Origin: AEGEAN-183 sp964002385
GTDB taxonomy: Bacteria; Pseudomonadota; Gammaproteobacteria; Magnimaribacterales; Magnimaribacteraceae
Assembly (NCBI GenBank): GCA_964002385.1
Contig: CAXFFS010000011.1
Span: forward strand, 1 to 25,834
Length of the DNA: 25,834 nt
Reading direction: 5' to 3'
Under the pieces are notes generated by a model. The model was not told the origin of the DNA, ran no database searches, and saw nothing but the letters and a program-made list of their open reading frames with translations. The position numbers and the translations under genes are program-made. Positions 7,737-16,263 of this stretch are shown here, piece by piece (position 1 is the first letter of the stretch; every line of letters begins with the position of its first letter).

Positions 7737-9188
7737 ATGACTGGAAACGTTGACTCTAACGTTAGACCTGATCCAGATCAGGTACTGGTTAAGATTGCTG
7801 ATTACGCCCTTAACAAAACCATAGAAAGCGAAGAAGCCTTAACCACAGCCAGATACTGTTTAATGGATACTTTAGGCTGTGGCCTGTTGGCATTAACTTT
7901 TGATGACTGTAAAGATTTATTAGGACCTTATGTAGAAAATACGAAGGTACCGAATGGAGTTAGAGTACCAGGAACTAAACATGTACTTGATCCAGTAAAA
8001 GGAGCTTGGGATATAGGTGCAATTATTCGATGGCTAGATTTTAATGACACTTGGTTGGCAGCGGAGTGGGGACACCCATCAGATAATCTGGGTGGAATAT
8101 TGTCTGCTTCCGATTTTATTTCTCAACGGAATATTGCTTCAGGAAAAGCAGGTTTAACAATGCACGATGTTTTGATAAGCATGATAAAAGCCCATGAGAT
8201 CCAGGGAGTGCTTGCTTTAGAAAACAGCTTTAATAGGGTGGGATTGGACCATGTGGTGTTAGTAAAGATAGCTTCAACGGCTGTTATTTCATCTTTATTT
8301 GGACTATCTAAGGAACAAACAATTAATGCACTTTCTCAGGCCTTCGTAGATGGGCAAAGTTTACGGACTTATCGACATGCACCCAATGCAGGACCCAGGA
8401 AGTCATGGGCAGCTGGGGATGCTACCAGTCGGGCTCTTCAATTAGTCCTATTGACCATGAAAGGCCAAACAGGTTATCCAAGTGCAATAAGTGCTCCAAC
8501 TTGGGGGTTTCAAGATGTGCTCTTTAAAGGAAAAGAATTAAGACTGCCTCAAGAATTTGATTCTTACGTAATGGAGAATATTTTATTTAAGATCTCTTAT
8601 CCAGCTGAATTTCACGCTCAAACTGCAGTGGAGGCAGCTGTTATTCTTCACCCAGAAACTAAAGATAAGGGATTTAATAACATTGATAAGATTGTCATTA
8701 CTACTCATGAATCTGCAATCAGAATTATAAGCAAGGAAGGTAAACTCAATAACCCTGCCGACAGGGATCACTGTATTCAATACATGACAGCAATAGGTTT
8801 ATTAAAAGGTAATTTGGTAGCCGAAGATTATGAAGATGATGTTGCTTCAGACTCTCTGATAGATTCTTTAAGAAGTAAAATGGTTATAGAAGAAGATCCT
8901 AGATACAGCAAAGAGTATCTTGAAGCTGACAAGAGATCTATTGCTAATGCAATTCAAATCTACTTTTCAGATGGAAGTTCTTCAGACAAGGTTGAAGTTG
9001 AATATCCTATTGGTCATAAAAGGAGAAGAAAAGAGGGTATTCCTGTTTTAATAGAAAAGTTTAAGACCAATCTTGCTACTCAGTTCTCAAATTCTAAATC
9101 AGATGAAATCAATAGCCTTTGTTTGGATCAATCAACTCTAGAGAAAACTGTGGTTTCTGATTTTATGAATCTTCTGGTAGCGGAATAG
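7737..9188 (+). CDS. prpD: 2-methylcitrate dehydratase
   Basis: Dehydrates 2-methylcitrate to 2-methyl-cis-aconitate without an iron-sulfur cluster (MmgE/PrpD family). At 483 residues it has the same length as E. coli PrpD and shares long conserved blocks: LMDTLGCGLLAL, PNGVRVPGT, WLDFNDTWLAAEWGHPSDN, KAHEIQG, NSFNRVGLDHV, DGQSLRTYRHAPN, RKSWAAGDATSRA, FKISYPAEFHAQTA, NPADRDHCIQYM and the C-terminal EYPIGHKRRR. AAGGAA (7725-7730) precedes the ATG. This PrpD form yields a product that an aconitase must rehydrate; acnB lies at the right end of the window. The last 26 bp overlap the 3' end of the convergent acylase gene. Confidence 0.97.
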   Translation: MTGNVDSNVRPDPDQVLVKIADYALNKTIESEEALTTARYCLMDTLGCGLLALTFDDCKDLLGPYVENTKVPNGVRVPGTKHVLDPVKGAWDIGAIIRWLDFNDTWLAAEWGHPSDNLGGILSASDFISQRNIASGKAGLTMHDVLISMIKAHEIQGVLALENSFNRVGLDHVVLVKIASTAVISSLFGLSKEQTINALSQAFVDGQSLRTYRHAPNAGPRKSWAAGDATSRALQLVLLTMKGQTGYPSAISAPTWGFQDVLFKGKELRLPQEFDSYVMENILFKISYPAEFHAQTAVEAAVILHPETKDKGFNNIDKIVITTHESAIRIISKEGKLNNPADRDHCIQYMTAIGLLKGNLVAEDYEDDVASDSLIDSLRSKMVIEEDPRYSKEYLEADKRSIANAIQIYFSDGSSSDKVEVEYPIGHKRRRKEGIPVLIEKFKTNLATQFSNSKSDEINSLCLDQSTLEKTVVSDFMNLLVAE

Positions 9189-11277
9189 TGATTCTGGATT
9201 CTACATTCTCATCTTCACTGAAAGTACTGAAGAAAGTATCTTTTAATTTTTCTGCAGCATACAAATCCATTTGGTCATCAAAGTGAGGAGACGAGCTGTC
9301 TTGTGTAGCGCTACCGTATTGATGAATACTCTCAGACTTTAAATTTCCATTTTTGTTCCATTCGACGTAAATATACAAGCCATCTCCACCTTGGGCTTTC
9401 AGATAACCTTCTTTTTGTTGTCTTCCGTAGATAGCTCTTAAGGTGTCAGGACCTCCTTGCACAGAAATTTTCTTATTCCCTCTTACAAGAAAGTTTCTTT
9501 CTGACCAAAGAGGATCTAACCGTCCGTAGATTTTATTTATCTGCTCTACACATTCTCTAAATACTGTTTCAGCAGGAGGTGGGGATCTCTGCCCTTGTTC
9601 AGCAAGCCATTCAGGGCTTATTGTACATACTCCTAAGGCGGCTGATCTGTTGTTAAAATCAGTTTTTAAATCCCAATCTTTTACTATTCTTTGAGCATCT
9701 ATTAAGTCTTTTTCTTCAAAGTTTATTTCAAAAATCTGTTCAAGATATTTATAAGCTCTTGAATTTTTTGAATAAGAATTATCAAACTTAATTTTTTTAA
9801 ATTTCTCTTCTGAGACATATTCTGTTTCTGAAAATAATTCGAGTCCTCTATTTGCTCTATTTGTCATTCTTGTCTGTAAACCCAAAGTAGAAGAATAGTC
9901 AGAGGGAGATAAATTATTTTCTTCAGACGTGACTTTAAAGGGATCTTGATTAGTACTAATTAACCAACCTGATTTTGGGTTTATTAATAGAGGTATACTT
10001 TTTAAAGGAACTATCTCATTCCAAACAAGAGAAGATTTAGTACCATCAACGGGTTGGGTCCAATCAATTCCTTCTTTTCTATTCGGAGAAGAAGAATTGT
10101 GTAAAAAAATGATATTAGATTCTTTGTCTGCATAAACTGCATTAAAAGAAACTATTGATCTGAGTTTCATTGCATCTAACCAATCTTTCTTATTTTTTGA
10201 TTTATTTAACCTATACCATTGCTCAACTTGTTTGATATCTTCCATTCCGCTAAAACGTATGGCATAAATACCGTGATCTGTTTCTAATACTGGACCATGA
10301 ATTGAATATTTAGTTTCTCTATTAAAAGTCCACCAAAAAGGGCCCCATAATTTTATTGGTAACTTAAGGTTCTTCTTTTTAAAAGGAACCCACTTACCAT
10401 CTAACCAATATTCATTATCATCTTCGGGATTTACTTTAAGTAAAAAAGAATCCGAAAGGTCAGGTTTATTTACAGTAAATCCCCATCCTACATTTTCATT
10501 AAAACCAACAAAAATAAATGGAGACCCTGGAAAAACTCCACCCATCATATTCCAGCCTTCCTCACTTTTTACATGAGCTTCATACCAAGCTACTGGCCCC
10601 TCTAGAGGTTGATGAGAATTAATCATCAGGCGGGTGCTTCCATCACCAGTTTTATTCGGATTTGCAGAAAATGCATTTGAGCCAAGAACCAAGTCCTGCC
10701 ATTCAAGAAGGTTTGATCTGTATTCAGCTGTTTCTTTATCAGCTAGCCCTTTTCCGCTTTGCAGCTTCTCTATGGAACTAATGACTCCAGAGAAGAAGAG
10801 ATTTTGTAAGGAGAAACCAACAACAATATCTTCTTTGGTAATAGGAAAATCTTTAATGTATTCACTTTTTGGATTCAAAGCAGCCCAATAATTTAATCCA
10901 TCAGCGTAAGCTTCTATAACTTTTCTAACCTCTGGAGAGAGATCTATTTCATATCGTGAGTTTACTCTTTCTCTAATCTCAAGCGTCTTTATTAAGTAGT
11001 CAGTTACAGCTCCTTCAAAGCCTTCTTTTAGCCCCATTTGTGCTCTATACAAAGACATATTGGATATCAAGTTCTTCATGTCATCTTCTGCATGCGCATA
11101 GGCTATACCAAAAGCTACATCAGCATCTCTTTTCCCTTCTATGTGTGGTACACCCCATATATCTCTAGTAATTAAGGCCTCATAGTTTTTTGCTTTTTGT
11201 AATGCTTCTGTCTTGAAATCAGCGCTTAGTATCTGGAAACAGAAACAAATTAAAAGAATATAAAGAGTCTTCTTCAT
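9163..11277 (-). CDS. Secreted penicillin amidase / acyl-homoserine-lactone-acylase family (Ntn hydrolase, S45)
   Basis: An Ntn hydrolase that should hydrolyse an acyl-amide bond outside the cytoplasm. The 704-residue precursor begins with a signal peptide (MKKTLYILLICFCFQILSA). It continues with RDIWGVPHIEG, typical of the alpha chain, and AFGIAYAHAEDD. The autocleavage site is LGSNAF, so Ser200 would become the N-terminal nucleophile of the beta chain. Downstream are NSHQPLEGP (His222), a GFNENVGWGFT block, and NAVYADKESNI followed by a TNQDP-type segment. The LGSNAF start and the HQPLEGPVAWYEAH block resemble the AHL/aculeacin acylase branch more than classical penicillin G acylase, but the substrate is not readable. 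The start codon overlaps the upstream HAD gene's stop as ATGA, so the two are coupled. It should be periplasmic or surface-associated. Confidence 0.88.
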   Translation of the reverse strand: MKKTLYILLICFCFQILSADFKTEALQKAKNYEALITRDIWGVPHIEGKRDADVAFGIAYAHAEDDMKNLISNMSLYRAQMGLKEGFEGAVTDYLIKTLEIRERVNSRYEIDLSPEVRKVIEAYADGLNYWAALNPKSEYIKDFPITKEDIVVGFSLQNLFFSGVISSIEKLQSGKGLADKETAEYRSNLLEWQDLVLGSNAFSANPNKTGDGSTRLMINSHQPLEGPVAWYEAHVKSEEGWNMMGGVFPGSPFIFVGFNENVGWGFTVNKPDLSDSFLLKVNPEDDNEYWLDGKWVPFKKKNLKLPIKLWGPFWWTFNRETKYSIHGPVLETDHGIYAIRFSGMEDIKQVEQWYRLNKSKNKKDWLDAMKLRSIVSFNAVYADKESNIIFLHNSSSPNRKEGIDWTQPVDGTKSSLVWNEIVPLKSIPLLINPKSGWLISTNQDPFKVTSEENNLSPSDYSSTLGLQTRMTNRANRGLELFSETEYVSEEKFKKIKFDNSYSKNSRAYKYLEQIFEINFEEKDLIDAQRIVKDWDLKTDFNNRSAALGVCTISPEWLAEQGQRSPPPAETVFRECVEQINKIYGRLDPLWSERNFLVRGNKKISVQGGPDTLRAIYGRQQKEGYLKAQGGDGLYIYVEWNKNGNLKSESIHQYGSATQDSSSPHFDDQMDLYAAEKLKDTFFSTFSEDENVESRITIPLPEDS

Positions 11278-11924
11278 ATTATTGGAAAATCTAGAAGATC
11301 TTGTAAATCCCTTAAGGCATCTTCAGCTTTTACTACTTTTATAGTCTTCATACCTAAAGCTTTAGCCGGTTTTAAATTTACGCCTAAGTCATCTAAAAAA
11401 ATTACTTCATTTGGATTCACTTTTCCTCTCTCACAGGCTAATTGATAGAACTTAGGATCAGGTTTTCGGACGTTTTCTTTACTTGATTCAAATACGAAAT
11501 CAAATAGCCCCATGATTTCTTGATTGGTTCCTGATATAGCTGTAGATGTATTTTCTTTTTCCAACTCCTGGTCTTCAGTAGATTGGATATTATTAGTTAA
11601 GCAGCCTTGGATAAGTTTATCTTTTATTTCGCGAATAGCTTTAACCATTTCAGGTCTAATTTGACCTTTTAAAAGAGTTAGGACTTGTTTGCCGGGGACT
11701 GAATGACCAAATTGTCGGCTCTCAACCTCAAACAGAGAATCAAATTCTTCTTGATCTATTTCACTTCTTTCTAATTTAGCCCAAGCATTATTATCGGGAT
11801 TAGTAGAATTAATGGTTCTGATTAAATCTTTAGGTAAATTGCGTTTTTCTTCATAAATATTGAATGAATCGAAAGGACTGGTGGTAATTACTCCTCCGAA
11901 GTCCCAAAATACAGCTTTAATCAT
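11274..11924 (-). CDS. HAD-superfamily hydrolase, subfamily IA (ACAD10 N-terminal-like phosphatase)
   Basis: A 216-residue soluble HAD-fold phosphohydrolase of unknown substrate. Motif I is FWDFGGV with nucleophile Asp8. Position +2 is Gly rather than the usual Asp, as in the ACAD10/epoxide-hydrolase-N-terminal-like group. Motif II is probably CLTNN, motif III the Lys in RKPDPKFY, and motif IV FLDDLGVNLKPAKALGMKTI. The loss of the +2 Asp makes a conventional phosphomonoesterase activity uncertain. The ATG has an AAAGGA-type ribosome-binding site on the minus strand near 11932-11937. It is first in a two-gene minus-strand unit and overlaps the acylase start by four bases (ATGA). Confidence 0.82.
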   Translation of the reverse strand: MIKAVFWDFGGVITTSPFDSFNIYEEKRNLPKDLIRTINSTNPDNNAWAKLERSEIDQEEFDSLFEVESRQFGHSVPGKQVLTLLKGQIRPEMVKAIREIKDKLIQGCLTNNIQSTEDQELEKENTSTAISGTNQEIMGLFDFVFESSKENVRKPDPKFYQLACERGKVNPNEVIFLDDLGVNLKPAKALGMKTIKVVKAEDALRDLQDLLDFPII

Positions 11925-12046
11925 GGTTTTAATCCTTTATTGAGGGCTGCAGTATATTAAAAAAAATAAAAATAATACTATTTAAACTATTAAAAAAGCC
12001 TAAAAAACCTATAATCGCACCCCCGAAATTAGCTTAAGATAAGAAA
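11925..12046. promoter_or_regulatory. Divergent spacer with promoter for the aroC-purF run
   Basis: This is the longest intergenic stretch in the window (122 bp) and is very A/T-rich. On the plus strand a perfect -10 hexamer TATAAT (12010-12015) lies 31 bp before the aroC ATG; no good -35 sits at the right spacing. On the minus strand TATACT occurs near 11956-11951 and could serve the HAD/acylase unit, again without a clear -35. No operator or hairpin is evident. Confidence 0.5.
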
Positions 12047-13144
12047 ATGTCTGGAAATACAACAGGAAAACTTTTTAACGTAACAACTTTTGGTGAAAGT
12101 CATGGGGTTGCTATGGGCTGCATAATTGATGGATGCCCTCCAGGTATGGAACTATCTGAAGAAGATATCCAAGTATACTTGGATAAAAGGAAACCCGGAT
12201 CATCAAAATTTACTACTCAAAGAAAAGAAGAGGACAAAGTAGAAATTTTGTCTGGAACTTTTGAAGGAAAGACAACTGGGACCCCCATAGGACTTTTAAT
12301 CAAAAATAAGGACCAAAGGTCAAAGGACTATGACAAGCTAAAAGATGTCTTCAGACCTTCTCATGCAGATTATTCTTACATCCAAAAGTATGGGATAAGA
12401 GATCACAGAGGTGGTGGAAGGGCATCTGCTAGAGAAACAACCATGCGGGTAGCTTCAGGTTCAGTTGCCCGAAAGTATTTGAAAGAGACTTCAGGTATAG
12501 AAATAAATGGCTATCTAAGTCAAATAGGAAGTCTCAAAGTTGAAGAAATAGATTTAAACGAAATCGACAATAACCCTTTTTTCTGTCCTGACAAGAATAT
12601 GACTCCTAAGATTGAAAAGTTAATTGATAAATTACGTGAGGAAGGAGACTCTATTGGTGCAAAAATAACTGTGAGTGTTACGAATTTACCCCCAGGCTTA
12701 GGAGAACCTGTCTTTGACAAGCTCGATGCTGAGATAGCTAAGGCTCTCATGGGCATTAATGCGGTTAAAGGAGTAGAAATAGGATTGGGTTTCTCTGTTA
12801 TTGAAACTAAGGGATCTGAAAGTAGAGACGAGATGTCTCCCGCAGGATTTAAGTCCAATTCCTCAGGAGGAACTTCAGGAGGAATATCAACAGGGCAAGA
12901 TTTGATAGCTAGCATTGCTTTAAAACCAACTTCGAGCATATCTAAAGAAGGAGAAACGGTGGACAAGGATGGCAAAGCAGCCAAGATCAAAATAACCGGT
13001 CGCCATGATCCCTGTGTAGGAATCAGAGCAACCCCTATTGCAGAATCAATGGTAGCCCTTGTATTAATAGATCATTTGCTTCGAAACAGAGGCCAAAATG
13101 CTGATGTCACTTCAGAGGTACCTAAAATTCCTTCTAAAGAATAA
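12047..13144 (+). CDS. aroC: Chorismate synthase
   Basis: Converts 5-enolpyruvylshikimate-3-phosphate to chorismate using reduced FMN; final step of the shikimate pathway. At 365 residues it is of usual length. Conserved blocks: MSGNTTGKLFNVTTFGESHG at the N-terminus with invariant His19, GCPPG, KRKPGSSKFTTQRKEED, HADYSYIQKYGIRDHRGGGRASARET in the centre, SSGGTSGGISTGQ, and RHDPCVGIRATPIAE near the C-terminus. It is the first gene of the long plus-strand run, behind the only good promoter there. It ends 5 bp before leuC, and supplies chorismate for the trp genes further along. The ribosome-binding site is weak. Confidence 0.98.
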   Translation: MSGNTTGKLFNVTTFGESHGVAMGCIIDGCPPGMELSEEDIQVYLDKRKPGSSKFTTQRKEEDKVEILSGTFEGKTTGTPIGLLIKNKDQRSKDYDKLKDVFRPSHADYSYIQKYGIRDHRGGGRASARETTMRVASGSVARKYLKETSGIEINGYLSQIGSLKVEEIDLNEIDNNPFFCPDKNMTPKIEKLIDKLREEGDSIGAKITVSVTNLPPGLGEPVFDKLDAEIAKALMGINAVKGVEIGLGFSVIETKGSESRDEMSPAGFKSNSSGGTSGGISTGQDLIASIALKPTSSISKEGETVDKDGKAAKIKITGRHDPCVGIRATPIAESMVALVLIDHLLRNRGQNADVTSEVPKIPSKE

Positions 13145-13149
13145 ATGTT

Positions 13150-14547
13150 ATGCCAAGCACTCTTTACGATAAATTATGGAATCTTCATGAAGTTATTCAA
13201 AGAGAAGATGGTACCCATCTACTTTATATCGATAGACACTTAATTCATGAAGTTACTTCCCCGCAAGCCTTTGAAGGGTTGAAGCTTGCTGGCAGGAATC
13301 CATGGAGAACTTCATCGAATAAAGCTACCCCAGATCACAATATTCCTACTACAAACAGGGAATTAGGCATAGAAGGAATAACAGATGAGGTGTCTAAGTT
13401 GCAAGTCACCACTTTAGACGATAATTGTAAAGAACACGGTATCGAACAATTCGATATAACAGATGAAAGACAGGGTATTGTTCATGTCGTAGGTCCAGAA
13501 CAGGGAATTACTTTACCCGGGATGACGGTCGTATGTGGAGACTCACATACTTCCACACACGGTGCACTAGGAGCTTTAGCTATGGGGATAGGCACATCTG
13601 AAGTAGAACATGTTCTAGCTACTCAGTGCCTAGTAGCTACCAAGCAAAAAAATATGAAAGTTGAAGTCAAAGGTATTCTTCCTAAGGGGGTCTACTCAAA
13701 GGATTTAGCTCTGAGAGTGATTGGCAATATCGGCACTGCAGGCGCAACAGGATATGCCATTGAGTACATTGGTGAAGCTGTTGAATCTATGTCTATAGAA
13801 GCAAGAATGACCGTATGTAATATGGCAATAGAAGCAGGTGCAAGGGCAGGAATGGTTGCTTTTGATGATGTAACTTTAAACTACGTAAAAGGCAAACCCT
13901 ATGCTCCTTCAGGAAGTGAGTGGGACCAAGCATTAGACCTTTGGAAGAATCTAAAAAGTGATGAGGGGGCTAGTTTCGATAAAACAATAGAAATTCATGT
14001 AAGTAAATTGAAACCTCAGGTTTCTTGGGGCACATCACCTGAGATGGTTATAGATATAGATTCAATCATTCCAGAACCTAAGTCTAATTCTGAATCTAAT
14101 GCTCTAGATTATATGGGTCTGAAAACTGGAATGAGACCTCAGGATATAAAATTGGACCAAGTCTTCATAGGTTCCTGCACAAACTCAAGAATAGAAGATT
14201 TAAGAATTGCTGCTGAAATTGTGAAAGGCAGTAAAGTTAACAAGGATTTAAAAAGAGCTATAGTGGTACCCGGTTCTGGATTGGTATCTAAGGCGGCAAT
14301 AGAAGAAGGTCTTGACCAAGTCTTTGTAGAAGCAGGATTTGAATGGCGGGCTCCTGGCTGTTCAATGTGTTTGGGCATGAACCCCGATCAACTTGATGAA
14401 GGTGATCACTGCGCATCAACATCCAACAGAAACTTTGAAGGCAGACAAGGTTATAAGGGAAGAACCCATTTAGTCAGCCCAGCAACTGCAGCGGCAGCTG
14501 CTGTAGCTGGTCATTTTGTAGATGTCCGGGATATCGTAGGATCTTAA
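13150..14547 (+). CDS. leuC: 3-isopropylmalate dehydratase, large subunit
   Basis: With LeuD isomerises 2-isopropylmalate to 3-isopropylmalate through a [4Fe-4S] cluster in leucine synthesis. The 465-residue aconitase-type protein has cluster ligands Cys343 (GSCTNSR), Cys404 and Cys407 (GCSMCLGMN). CGDSHTSTHGALGALAMGIGTSEVEHVLATQ is complete in the N-terminal half, and STSNRNFEGRQG lies near the end. The ATG at 13150 is chosen because the nearby ATG at 13145 is out of frame. Only 5 bp separate it from aroC, so there is no room for a leu leader peptide or attenuator. leuD starts 1 bp after its stop. leuA is not in the window. Confidence 0.98.
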   Translation: MPSTLYDKLWNLHEVIQREDGTHLLYIDRHLIHEVTSPQAFEGLKLAGRNPWRTSSNKATPDHNIPTTNRELGIEGITDEVSKLQVTTLDDNCKEHGIEQFDITDERQGIVHVVGPEQGITLPGMTVVCGDSHTSTHGALGALAMGIGTSEVEHVLATQCLVATKQKNMKVEVKGILPKGVYSKDLALRVIGNIGTAGATGYAIEYIGEAVESMSIEARMTVCNMAIEAGARAGMVAFDDVTLNYVKGKPYAPSGSEWDQALDLWKNLKSDEGASFDKTIEIHVSKLKPQVSWGTSPEMVIDIDSIIPEPKSNSESNALDYMGLKTGMRPQDIKLDQVFIGSCTNSRIEDLRIAAEIVKGSKVNKDLKRAIVVPGSGLVSKAAIEEGLDQVFVEAGFEWRAPGCSMCLGMNPDQLDEGDHCASTSNRNFEGRQGYKGRTHLVSPATAAAAAVAGHFVDVRDIVGS

Positions 14548-14548
14548 G

Positions 14549-15184
14549 ATGAACGAGTACACAATTCATTCTGCAAAAATGGTCCCATTGGACAGATCTA
14601 ATATTGATACGGATCAAATAATCCCCAAACAGTTTCTTAAATCAATAAAAAAGACAGGTTTTGGACCTAATTTATTTGATTCTTGGAGGTATTTGGATTC
14701 AGGATTTCCTGGACAAGACAATTCGAAAAGGCAACTCAATCCAGAATTTGTATTAAATGACAAAAAATATAAAGGATCTGAAGTTCTAATTTCAAAAGAA
14801 AATTTCGGTTGTGGATCAAGTAGAGAGCATGCGGTTTGGGCCATGCAAGATTACGGTATCAAATGTGTTATAGCTCAGAGTTTTGCAGATATTTTTTACA
14901 ACAACTGCTTTAAGAATGGCCTTCTCGCCATTAGTTTGTCTAAAGATTCAATAGAGGAATTATTTAGGCTAAGCGAGAAAGGTGAAAATATTCACGTAGA
15001 CTTAATCAATCAAGTCATTCTAGACTCAAATGAATTAGAGATTGTTAAATTTGAGATAGAAGATTTTAGAAAAAATTCTGTTTTAGAAGGTCTCGACGAA
15101 ATCGGTTTAAGTCTGAAGTACAGCAAAAGTATTTTGAGTTATGAAGAAAACATAAAAAAACTGACCCCTTGGATTCTTAAATGA
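14549..15184 (+). CDS. leuD: 3-isopropylmalate dehydratase, small subunit
   Basis: The swivelling-domain partner of LeuC in leucine synthesis. The 211-residue protein shows NIDTDQIIPKQFLK near the N-terminus, FGCGSSREHAVWAM in the middle and SFADIFYNNCFKNGLL, all diagnostic of bacterial LeuD. It starts 1 bp after leuC and its TGA overlaps the leuB ATG (ATGA), so LeuC, LeuD and LeuB are probably translated from one message in coupled fashion. Confidence 0.97.
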   Translation: MNEYTIHSAKMVPLDRSNIDTDQIIPKQFLKSIKKTGFGPNLFDSWRYLDSGFPGQDNSKRQLNPEFVLNDKKYKGSEVLISKENFGCGSSREHAVWAMQDYGIKCVIAQSFADIFYNNCFKNGLLAISLSKDSIEELFRLSEKGENIHVDLINQVILDSNELEIVKFEIEDFRKNSVLEGLDEIGLSLKYSKSILSYEENIKKLTPWILK

Positions 15185-16263
15185 GCACTAATAAAAAAAG
15201 AATACTCATTCTTCCAGGTGACGGTATAGGTCCTGAGGTTAGTTCTGTTGCTTATCAACTTTTACTACTACTAGATAAAAAATTTTCGTTGGGTCTGGAA
15301 ATATCTAAGGGTCTACTCGGAGGGATAGCTTATGAAGAAACAGGAGATCCGCTCCCGAAAGAAACTCTAGATAAAGCTGAGGAAAGTGATGCGATTCTCT
15401 TGGGTGCGGTCGGAGGACCTAAATGGGACCACCTTCCGGCGGATAAAAGACCAGAGAAAGGACTCTTGGGGATAAGGTCTGAATTTGATTTCTTTGCAAA
15501 TCTTAGGCCAGCAATTTTATCAAAAGAACTTGTCTCAGCGTCAACATTAAAAGAAGAAAAAGTAGCCGATTTGAATTTACTTATAGTTCGTGAACTCACC
15601 GGCGGTATTTATTTTGGAGAGCCAAGAGGAAAGGTTGAAGGTTCAGACGAAGCACTAAATACCATGAGATATAGTAAACATGAGGTAATCAGGATAGGAA
15701 AGGTAGCTTTTGAATCTGCAAGAAAAAGGAATGGAAAACTTTGCTCTGTAGATAAAGCCAATGTACTTGAAGTTAGCGCTTTTTGGAGGGAGGTAATCTC
15801 CGATCTTGCCAAAGAATACCCTGATGTGGAACTAAGTCATATGTTAGTTGATAACGCAGCTATGCAATTAGTCAGAGAGCCAAAACAATTTGATGTGATA
15901 GTAACGGGGAATCTATTTGGAGATATCCTTTCCGATATAGCAGCTATGCTAACGGGTTCAATAGGCATGCTTCCTTCAGCTTCTCTTAACGATACTAACA
16001 AAGGTCTTTATGAACCAGTTCATGGTTCAGCTCCTGACATATCAGGAAAAGACTTAGCCAATCCTTTAGCTTCTATTCTATCTGTTGCTATGATGATGCG
16101 TCATACCTTTGATGAAGAGGAAGTGGCTTCGACAATAGAACACTCAGTAGAGTCAGTTTTAGCATCTGGTAAAAGAACACAAGATATTGCTAAAGAGAAA
16201 GACACAACAATTGGTACCAAAGAAATGGGTCAAGAAGTTTTATCAAAAATAGAGCTCACGTAA
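15181..16263 (+). CDS. leuB: 3-isopropylmalate dehydrogenase
   Basis: NAD-dependent oxidative decarboxylation of 3-isopropylmalate to 2-oxoisocaproate (leucine pathway). The 360-residue protein opens with ILPGDGIGPEV and contains GAVGGPKWD, and the catalytic Tyr144 in RELTGGIYFGEPRG. Lys192 lies in VDKANVL, and VTGNLFGDILSDIAAMLTGSIGMLPSASL and EPVHGSAPDI follow. The GGIYFGEPRG segment and the adenine-binding EPVHGSAPDI place it in LeuB rather than the isocitrate dehydrogenases. It overlaps leuD by four bases and asd by one (TAATG). Confidence 0.97.
   Translation: MSTNKKRILILPGDGIGPEVSSVAYQLLLLLDKKFSLGLEISKGLLGGIAYEETGDPLPKETLDKAEESDAILLGAVGGPKWDHLPADKRPEKGLLGIRSEFDFFANLRPAILSKELVSASTLKEEKVADLNLLIVRELTGGIYFGEPRGKVEGSDEALNTMRYSKHEVIRIGKVAFESARKRNGKLCSVDKANVLEVSAFWREVISDLAKEYPDVELSHMLVDNAAMQLVREPKQFDVIVTGNLFGDILSDIAAMLTGSIGMLPSASLNDTNKGLYEPVHGSAPDISGKDLANPLASILSVAMMMRHTFDEEEVASTIEHSVESVLASGKRTQDIAKEKDTTIGTKEMGQEVLSKIELT

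Noticed and set aside
9163..11277. Acylase as an antibiotic-resistance gene
   Set aside because: Membership in the penicillin amidase family does not imply beta-lactam resistance; the sequence resembles the AHL/aculeacin acylase branch and the substrate is unknown.
12520..12990. 156-codon open frame on the minus strand within aroC
   Set aside because: It is fully antisense to a well-conserved gene, has no recognisable motifs, and looks like a codon-bias shadow. The same holds for the frames at 1917-2273, 2814-3128 and others opposite real genes.
13145..13149. Leucine leader attenuation before leuC
   Set aside because: Only 5 bp separate aroC and leuC, leaving no room for a leader.
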